A stretch of DNA of 64,000 nt from Apostichopus parvimensis (taxonomy: Eukaryota; Echinodermata; Holothuroidea; Aspidochirotida; Stichopodidae): the NCBI GenBank assembly GCA_000934455.1, contig KN883682.1:191954-255953 (forward strand). The letters are read 5' to 3'. Below the pieces are notes generated by a model that saw nothing but the letters and a program-made list of their open reading frames with translations, searched no databases and was not told the DNA's origin. A program made the position numbers and the translations under genes. The stretch's first letter is position 1; every line of letters starts with the position of its first letter. This document shows, piece after piece, positions 58,801-64,000 of the stretch.

Positions 58801-61514
58801 TAATAAATCAAACTTCTGCGAATTGTCAAACAGATGGAAGTTACCGCCACTAACAGAGCATTCCAACGTTAGGCGATTCCTCGTTGTGCTCTGTAACGTA
58901 TATTGTGAAGTGAGAGTGACGTCAAATGTCTCGCCATTAGTCTTAACATTCCTTTGTTCATCGGAGAATGAAAGCATTTCGGAGTCGCTGTCATAAAATG
59001 TTTTCAACCTAAGGTTTACTTCGGGACGAACTCCGTAATAAGAGCAGCTAACAGTGCCAACTTTGTTGACTTCCAGCACGCAGTATGACTGTTCTTTGCA
59101 ACCATGTATCACAGGGTTTAAAGTCCTTGGAGTTACTGTAATAAAGATAACGTACTATACAAATTCGTTGATCGCAGATATAAACACGTAACGTCATACA
59201 TTTCCTATCATGTATTTTACAACATTTGTATTACTTAAATCATAACTGAAGACACAAGACCAAATTTTAACATCGGTAGATCTCTAAAACAGCTTTGCGC
59301 TCAGAACATGCTCCATTATCACATATATCTGATTGGGAATAGAGTACTCTGCATACAAGTGATCTAATAAATTGACTACAGATAATAGCGCGGCTCAACA
59401 ATATAGTTTATCATTAAAAACAAAGGATAAGGTAGAGTTTTAATAGGCATAAGCTTGCACTAAACAGCCTGACAGTATCGAATTTATATATAAGATGCAT
59501 CTTTCAAAATTAGTGTGCTGTCTAGTATCCTGAAAACAGGAAAAGACAAATTATATCTCAATTCGTTCGAATTTGAAGGACTATGGCATTAGTAAATAAA
59601 CATACATATTGTACTAACACTTTAACGACGAAGACAATTTTAGGATTACATGATTCAAACGAATCCTTTTCGATGACAGAACTAACTTGACGTTCATATT
59701 TAACATATTTAATGTTTATTACACAAAAAACAAGTACTCACTGTACACTGAGACATTGTACATATTAACATTGTCATCCAAGTCACCGTTATAAATACAT
59801 GCATATACTCCTTCACGCTGCACATTGATTTGATCTAAAGTTAGTGATCCATACATTTCTAATTCGAAATCATTTGACAATACTTCAACAGCTTCTCCAA
59901 TTGAAAACGCTATGGCTAAATCTTCATGCATGTTGTCATCGTACTTTTTCCACAATAGGTATTTCATTTCACCGTTCGAGCAATTAAGATGCACAGTGGA
60001 ACCTTTTTCAAACCAAAGATTTACAGGTTCCACTGCCGATTCTTTCACCTTCTCATGCTCAACAAGAACTTGTGATTCGTTCGATTCAAGAATTCCATGA
60101 GAAAAGTTTGCATTGCAAACAAGTAATGACAGCAGTGTTGAACTAATGTCATTTATTGTTACAGTTGCGAACGAAGAACTTGTTGCACCTTCATGAACTA
60201 CATCCGTCTCTTGTGATGTAATATAAATGTCCCCATGTTCAGTTCGTTTCGTCCAGTAAAGTTCAACCATTGGCTTAGTCCTTTCGATGGAACAATGAGC
60301 CTGGGAACCGCTCTCTAATTTCACAAAACAGGATTGTTTTACATCACCGCATTTTTCAATGACGGGGAAAGCCCTCAATGGTTTTACTAGGAATATAAAA
60401 TTTAAATATGTCAAGGTAACAAACTTTTCACTTAATTTTCACATTTTGCATGAACTCCTTGAAAATATAGTATTGATTGTATTAACGAAATTTCGAGGAA
60501 ACAAAGTAACATATAGAAACTACAAACCAGTTCAGAGTAAATCAGTAATGTTACCTATTTTCGTCTGACCATTTCAAATAAGCCAACCAGTATTTTAAAG
60601 ATTACAAGTCCAACGTTCTGAGAAGCAGTTGGTAACAGAGCTGGATAAAACGTAATGCTATCAAAATGTTTCGTATTTGGGATGTATATGAAAATATGTG
60701 TTTTGCTTATCATATTTAACTACTATTTGAAATAGCAATTAGTTTGAAAATCTGGAACAGTATAAAACACACAAACAAATCGGCCTACACCGGGATTCAA
60801 ACCCGAGCCTCCCGCTTTATATGCGGACACCATATATGTATGTATTCATTTATATATATATATATATATGACACTTACCAAGTATTACTGCTCGGATAAC
60901 ATTAACGGTTGGTGATTCCAATTGACTTTGGAATTTTAAAGCGGTATAGGTGTTCTCGTGTTGTATAGATACTTCTGTTAATATCAGCGAACCGTCTACG
61001 TCCACATCAAACTCGCCTGTCTCAAAACCGACTCCACTTTTCTTACTTCGAATTACTTTAATGATCGGTTGCTCATTAACAGTATTTGTTGAGTTATACC
61101 AAACTATACCATGGACATCGGTAGCAAATGAGCATTCCAATTTTCCTGGTTTTCCGACAACTAAATATTGTGTTGGCTCGCAACCATCACCACGCACTTG
61201 ATCTAATAGATAATGGAATTAACTCAAAACGTTCATCATGATAATAACTATGAATAAGTTTTAAAAAAGGTGAAAAAACTTCAACATTTTAGCAATCAGT
61301 CTGTATCTGCTTGTAATATAAAGTTCCAATACGATAAACATCAGTTCCAGCACACATCTGCCATAGTTGACACTAACTCAGTAAAACATATATATTATTT
61401 TATCTTACAATGGCTGGTACACCCTATACCTTTAAAGTTTGATATAAGTTTATTGAACTTACCATAATTTTGAAAAACTAGCAAGATGAAAAGAAACCAG
61501 CTCCTCAAAGCCAT
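51880..61514 (-). CDS. Gene 2: Ig-domain transmembrane receptor with cytoplasmic NACHT (whole spliced span)
   Basis: This is a hand-built model with consistent phase at every junction. Exons in order: 61463-61514 (signal peptide), 60879-61202 (Ig1), 59742-60386 (Ig2-Ig3), 58791-59135 (Ig4), 58243-58365 (TM), 57668-57717 and 57100-57139 (juxtamembrane), 55408-56918 (NACHT), 52691-52899, 52477-52553, 52302-52357 and 51880-51927 (C-terminal). The mapped part is ~1,160 residues. Predicted topology puts four Ig-like domains outside the cell and an NLR-type STAND NTPase inside. NACHT proteins are usually soluble cytosolic sensors, so the receptor-like membrane layout is the notable point. The last mapped exon ends in an open donor, so the gene continues beyond what I can trace. 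Confidence 0.8.
53274..55238. mobile_element. Inverted pair of deleted Penelope-like elements
   Basis: Two ~0.9-1-kb arms in opposite orientation (about 53.28-54.17 and 54.33-55.24 kb) meet at a centre that repeats the terminal sequence. All ends carry AAAGGGGGGTGTAGGCGGTT then TTACACTAT. The right arm, read on plus, encodes NLSDRNMSNIEFIAPGKGLK, then, after a stop, KHWQLISQHAELSILFPKEP and ILAYKKAQNLKDLLVNSRF. These pieces resemble the N-terminal part and the region after the RT domain in Penelope-like proteins; the RT core between them is missing. The left arm is its near-copy in reverse. The structure sits in the intron between the NACHT exon and the C-terminal exons of gene 2. Confidence 0.6.
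54982..55036 (+). ncRNA. Hammerhead-ribozyme-like motif in the right Penelope-like arm
   Basis: CTGATGA (54988-54994), then a stem II GCTC..GAGC with an inner CCT/AGG pairing, then GAAACCGGTC (55021-55030). The conserved core, a 3-bp stem III (ACC/GGT) and a cleavage-position C are present. CTACTA before the core and TAGTTG after it form a partial stem I. The pair next to the core in stem II is A-A rather than G-C, which would lower activity. The left-arm copy (minus, 53465-53518) has the same layout, but its GAAA reads TAAA. Confidence 0.45.
55408..56918 (-). CDS. Gene 2 NACHT NTPase exon
   Basis: One 1,511-nt exon (503 residues) holds the whole NTPase core. Landmarks are a Walker A VIGDPGIGKSTLAL, a Walker B GVLILDGYDEYP with the extra acidic residues typical of NACHT rather than of other STAND ATPases, a sensor-1-like TTILTTRTQYLP, and a winged-helix/helical segment RFFHKLFCEWYAAHFLS. 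The stretch before Walker A (KYETLYNSVTPVPFK) resembles the linker that precedes NACHT in many invertebrate NLRs. All nucleotide-binding residues appear intact, so it should bind ATP. No death-fold adaptor domain is seen; the Ig/TM part occupies its place. The frame stays open at both ends beyond the splice sites (55234-56970), but the phase match fixes the borders. Confidence 0.9.
57100..57717 (-). CDS. Gene 2 juxtamembrane exons
   Basis: Exon 57668-57717 encodes VKKHRHHQRDKATEAEE, a basic stop-transfer stretch right after the membrane helix that fits a cytoplasmic location for what follows. Exon 57100-57139 encodes GIPMMHPEKQDIS and returns phase 1 to meet the NACHT exon. Borders are TTCCTTAG, GAG|GTAACG, TTGTCCAG and CAG|GTACAA. 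Confidence 0.65.
58243..58365 (-). CDS. Gene 2 transmembrane exon
   Basis: The exon encodes a Thr/Pro/Asp stalk (TTRNDPTDTPKTNK) and then LIVVSLAIVALVTMAVIISM followed by IVSSK, a single hydrophobic helix of ~22 residues. It is phase 1/1 after TATATACAG with donor AAAG|GTATGT. Confidence 0.85.
58791..59135 (-). CDS. Gene 2 Ig-like domain 4, membrane-proximal
   Basis: A 345-nt, phase 1/1 exon after TTTATTACAG. Landmarks are GTVSCSYYGVRPEV, a long middle region without a clear C-strand Trp, and RNRLTLECSVSG. The Cys pair and beta pattern suit a divergent Ig-like or C2-type domain. It also starts with two extra Cys (GCKEQSYCV). Confidence 0.65.
59742..60386 (-). CDS. Gene 2 Ig-like domains 2 and 3 (one exon)
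   Basis: A single 645-nt, phase 1/1 exon encodes two Ig-like domains. Domain 2 has SQAHCSIERTK, the Trp in ELYWTKR and the second Cys in SLLVCNANF. Domain 3 has TVHLNCSNGEM, the Trp in YLLWKKY and a classic F strand, REGVYACIYNG. Two domains without an intron between them, next to one-exon neighbours, suggests intron loss or an old fusion. Borders are ATTCCTAG and A|GTGAGT. Confidence 0.8.
60782..60836 (-). pseudogene. tRNA-like 3' half
   Basis: The minus strand reads an anticodon arm CCGC-ATATAAA-GCGG and a T arm with GGGTTTGAATCCC, followed by GGTGTAGGCC. No D arm or 5' acceptor strand precedes it; a TA microsatellite lies there instead. It is probably a truncated SINE or tRNA pseudogene in the intron between Ig1 and Ig2-3 of gene 2. 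Confidence 0.45.
60879..61202 (-). CDS. Gene 2 Ig-like domain 1
   Basis: A 324-nt, phase 1/1 exon of ~108 residues. It has the B-strand Cys (KLECSFATD), the C-strand Trp (GIVWYNS) and the F-strand DGSLILTEVSIQHENTYTAL, where the usual Y-x-C reads Y-T-A. The second disulphide Cys is thus missing. An extra Cys near the start (GDGCEPTQY) might form an alternative bond. Confidence 0.75.
61463..61514 (-). CDS. Gene 2 exon 1, signal peptide
   Basis: The exon encodes MALRSWFLFILLVFQNY plus one base before a GTAAGT donor. A single basic residue followed by a hydrophobic core is a textbook signal peptide. Encoding the leader in its own phase-1 exon is the usual arrangement in Ig-superfamily genes. 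Confidence 0.8.
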
Positions 61515-63036
61515 ACTTGATTTTTCTCCCTTTTGAGTAAAGCAAAAGGTAACCAGTATGCATTATTCACATTACTTTGTGAGAATTATGTCTATACGTT
61601 ACATAACTTATATAATGTTACATACTACTGGTAGAATGTAAAAAGTATGGCTTAGAATCAGTAGAAAAAACCACCAGCTCTGCTAGTAGGGCAGCTATTG
61701 TGATAGTCGTCAAGAACACCTTAGCTAAAATAGAGTTAGTTTTTCACCTACCTGAAAATAAGTAAAAAGTAGCTTGAAATGTCTCAGGCTCTCCAGTCAA
61801 TTCCAAGCAGATACATTTTTGACAGATTTTCTTTCCAGTTAATAAGATTCAGTGCGTATACAGATATGTGTACATTGTCTTGTGCTGTATTCACGGTTGC
61901 TTAGTTTGTTGACTTTACCAAAGTTCATATTTATAACAGCGATAGAGCTATGGCGAGAAATAACTTCAGTTAACTATAGGAATCGACTAATATACACAGG
62001 AATTGTTAACCCTTACCGTTAGTGTTACCAAACATTATATTATGATAGCTGTTATAAGACAAAAACGTGGAGGTCGGCCATTTTCCATGTTTAAATTCGC
62101 GTATCTAAGGGGATATTGGGCGATACGAATAGGGGATATTGGAAGAATTATAAGAAACCAAAAGTCCCAAATGGACAATGTGTGTTGAATGCATGAACAT
62201 AACCATTATTGTGGGTTGTTTGTTTCAAATATATGGTATTAGTAACACCACCAATGCCATCGTATCCTACGTGACGTTTCCAGACGGTGTAAATCTATAA
62301 ATAAAGAGGAAGGAATTGTAGTTTATGGGTTTTTTTTATTTGATTTCTTTATTGTTATTTATATAAATGATTATTCATCCTCTTTTACAGTCAACAGTAA
62401 CGTAAACATAACCTTATTTAAAACAAAGGAATAAAGAGGCAATGGGTTGCATAAAATGTCACGTAATTAACGCTGACAAATTTATTGATAGTGCAAGTGA
62501 TATACTGTCGATAGTTGTTACAAAGACGCGAATCAGTATTCGGTCTTAGCTTCCATTAATATAGTTGAACAGTGACAAATACAGACTAATTTAAAAGATT
62601 GTGAAACCAAAAGCATATCACAATCTTTTGTTTCTTTATGATGGCGAGACACAGAACCAGTAACACTGTTCGCAAGTGTAAGCATTTTAAGCTAATTATT
62701 TTTCATACCTTGTATTTGATAACAAAATGAAAGTATTATAATCCGTTATACTTTCACAAGGAATGGCAACGATGCCTTGCGAGGTGAAAAATAGTTTAAA
62801 GTTACTCAATATGAATTTTTGTGCTGTGAGTTTCATTTAAGCCCATACATATTATTTAAAGCATAATTTTCAGGCATGGCTGATAACGTTTGATATTTAC
62901 TCTTTATTGTCGACTAGGTATTTTGAATTATGTCTTTCATCTGGCATGGAATAAAGGAATTTGAACAAGTTGGTTAAATATCGGACTGGCCTTAAAGCTA
63001 TGGTTATGAGTGTTTTCTTTCCTTCTGAATGACTGA
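61515..63036. promoter_or_regulatory. Divergent intergenic region between genes 2 and 3
   Basis: About 1.5 kb separates the two start codons, which face away from each other. It must contain both promoters, or one bidirectional one, if the start exons are right. I can point to no specific TATA box or known factor site. Confidence 0.35.
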
Positions 63037-63439
63037 ATGTTAGTGATCATGAGAGAAAAAGCAGGAGAAAGAGATTTTCATCATTTTCGAATTGGAAGGA
63101 AAAAAATCAGAACGCAACAATTGTTTTATACGATCAATTTACTGATATATTGTTGCTGCATCACAATCAATGGAACGGCAATTCAGATGCACTCGGTAAC
63201 TGTGAATGAATTCGTGCTAATAAGATGCAATACTACATCAAGTTTAAGCAAACAATGGACATTCGATGATTTAATAATATTTTACAACACAGTTTGTGTA
63301 GATCTTCGATGTAGTCAAGCCATTGGTCTTGATGACGGATATTCTCTCTTCATCAGATCAGTATCACTGATCAATGAAGGAACTTACGAATGCACCAGCG
63401 GCTCATCAGTAATCACGCAGTACCATTTAATCGTCGAAG
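63037..63439 (+). CDS. Gene 3: first exon of an Ig-domain protein (continues past the window)
   Basis: The frame from ATG 63037 (another in-frame ATG at 63049) encodes a basic stretch, then a hydrophobic leader-like segment LFYTINLLIYCCCITINGTA, then an Ig-like domain with FVLIRCNTT, the Trp in KQWTFDD and SLINEGTYECTSG. It ends at GAAG|GTTTGT, phase 1, the usual Ig exon phase. The long N-terminal basic stretch before the leader is unusual, so translation may start later or the leader may come from another exon. The arrangement and Ig type suggest a paralogue of gene 2 in opposite orientation, but only this exon is visible with confidence. Confidence 0.65.
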
Positions 63440-64000
63440 GTTTGTCCATTTTTTGAAATTTTGGTTGTGTAAATAATGATACGAAGTGTTGACTCTATAC
63501 TAATTAACGATGACTGAACATTGTGTTTATAGACATTTAAGCAAGTGTATATGCAATCTAGAAAGCAAGATGATTGCTTAAAAAACATAAAAAGTCATAA
63601 TATAGACATAACTAGACATAATAAATGCTCTACTAGGCAAAACAATTTTTTTTATTAAATTCCGGTTTTTCGAAATAATCACCTCAAAATATCGTGTATT
63701 ACTTAAGCGAATAATTTGACTGAGAACTATCGTACTTCTTTTAATGCTTCCTTTATAATAATTTGATATAAATGAAAAGCAGCTAAACATATTGTGGATA
63801 ATATGTGAATCAACATGACTGCGGTATGCAAATATTATCTAAAATAGTTCAGAATCACTGCAAATTGCAAATTCCGTTAATGTCTATCATCATCCAAAAA
63901 AGAGTACTCTACATTTAGGCTGTTTTATGTGTTTCAATATAAGACGCACATGGATTGTTTAATAATGCATTGGTCTTTCATAACGAATAGACTCTTTAAT
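63440..64000. other. Right end of the window, intron of gene 3
   Basis: AT-rich sequence after the GTTTGT donor. I see no second exon before the window ends. Confidence 0.4.

Noticed and set aside
1-64000. CRISPR arrays, operons, ribosome binding sites, riboswitches
   Set aside because: The sequence is clearly spliced animal DNA. No regular direct-repeat/spacer arrays or bacterial signals are present.

Overview
The window is AT-rich animal nuclear DNA with spliced genes, long introns, microsatellites, poly-G tracts and two assembly gaps (8494-8688 and 44449-44498). The gene content (an immunoglobulin/NACHT receptor and a ZU5-UPA protein) and the repeat style (tRNA-derived SINE with an ATT tail, CR1/L2-like LINE, Penelope-like debris) suggest a marine deuterostome invertebrate, most likely an echinoderm and perhaps a sea cucumber. 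That assignment is an inference. Most real coding sequence lies in short exons on the minus strand. I built the gene models by hand from splice signals and codon-phase continuity, so spans given for whole genes include introns.

Gene 1 (34363 down to 4522, minus) has about 30 exons in consistent phase, from an ATG in a short first exon to a TGA in the last. It encodes roughly 1,480-1,530 residues: a cytosolic N-terminal beta-rich, propeller-like region; a long coiled coil; and two ZU5-UPA modules separated by a linker that may hold a degenerate death-fold segment. Seven coiled-coil exons are exactly 126 nt, which is 42 residues or six heptads, all in phase 0 and in one heptad register. Three of them lie in a tandem array of ~879-bp units.

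The introns of gene 1 hold a tRNA-derived SINE (23.9-24.2 kb), a 5'-truncated CR1/L2-like LINE (27.3-28.8 kb) inside a duplicated intronic block, and a nested broken gene on the same strand (16.7-18.0 kb).

The 34.4-51.8 kb stretch is gene-poor. It has an element built of ACTTAAGT palindromes with terminal inverted repeats (35.6-37.45 kb), a THAP-like fragment, a U2 snRNA 5' fragment, ~300-bp and ~410-bp tandem duplications, a hammerhead-ribozyme-like motif at 42.93 kb, and a 550-bp MITE with ~70-bp inverted repeats and a 9-bp target duplication (51.1-51.67 kb).

Gene 2 (61514 down to at least 51880, minus) has a signal peptide, four Ig-like domains, one transmembrane helix, a short basic cytoplasmic stretch, a NACHT NTPase with its helical tail, and small C-terminal exons. 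It reads as a cell-surface receptor with an NLR-type engine on its cytoplasmic side. An inverted pair of deleted Penelope-like elements sits in its intron at 53.3-55.2 kb. Its 3' end was not found.

Gene 3 (63037 onward, plus) starts an Ig-domain protein head-to-head with gene 2 and runs off the window. A membrane Ig-NACHT receptor and a ZU5-UPA coiled-coil protein could belong to one innate immune or cell-death pathway, but their proximity is the only evidence here.
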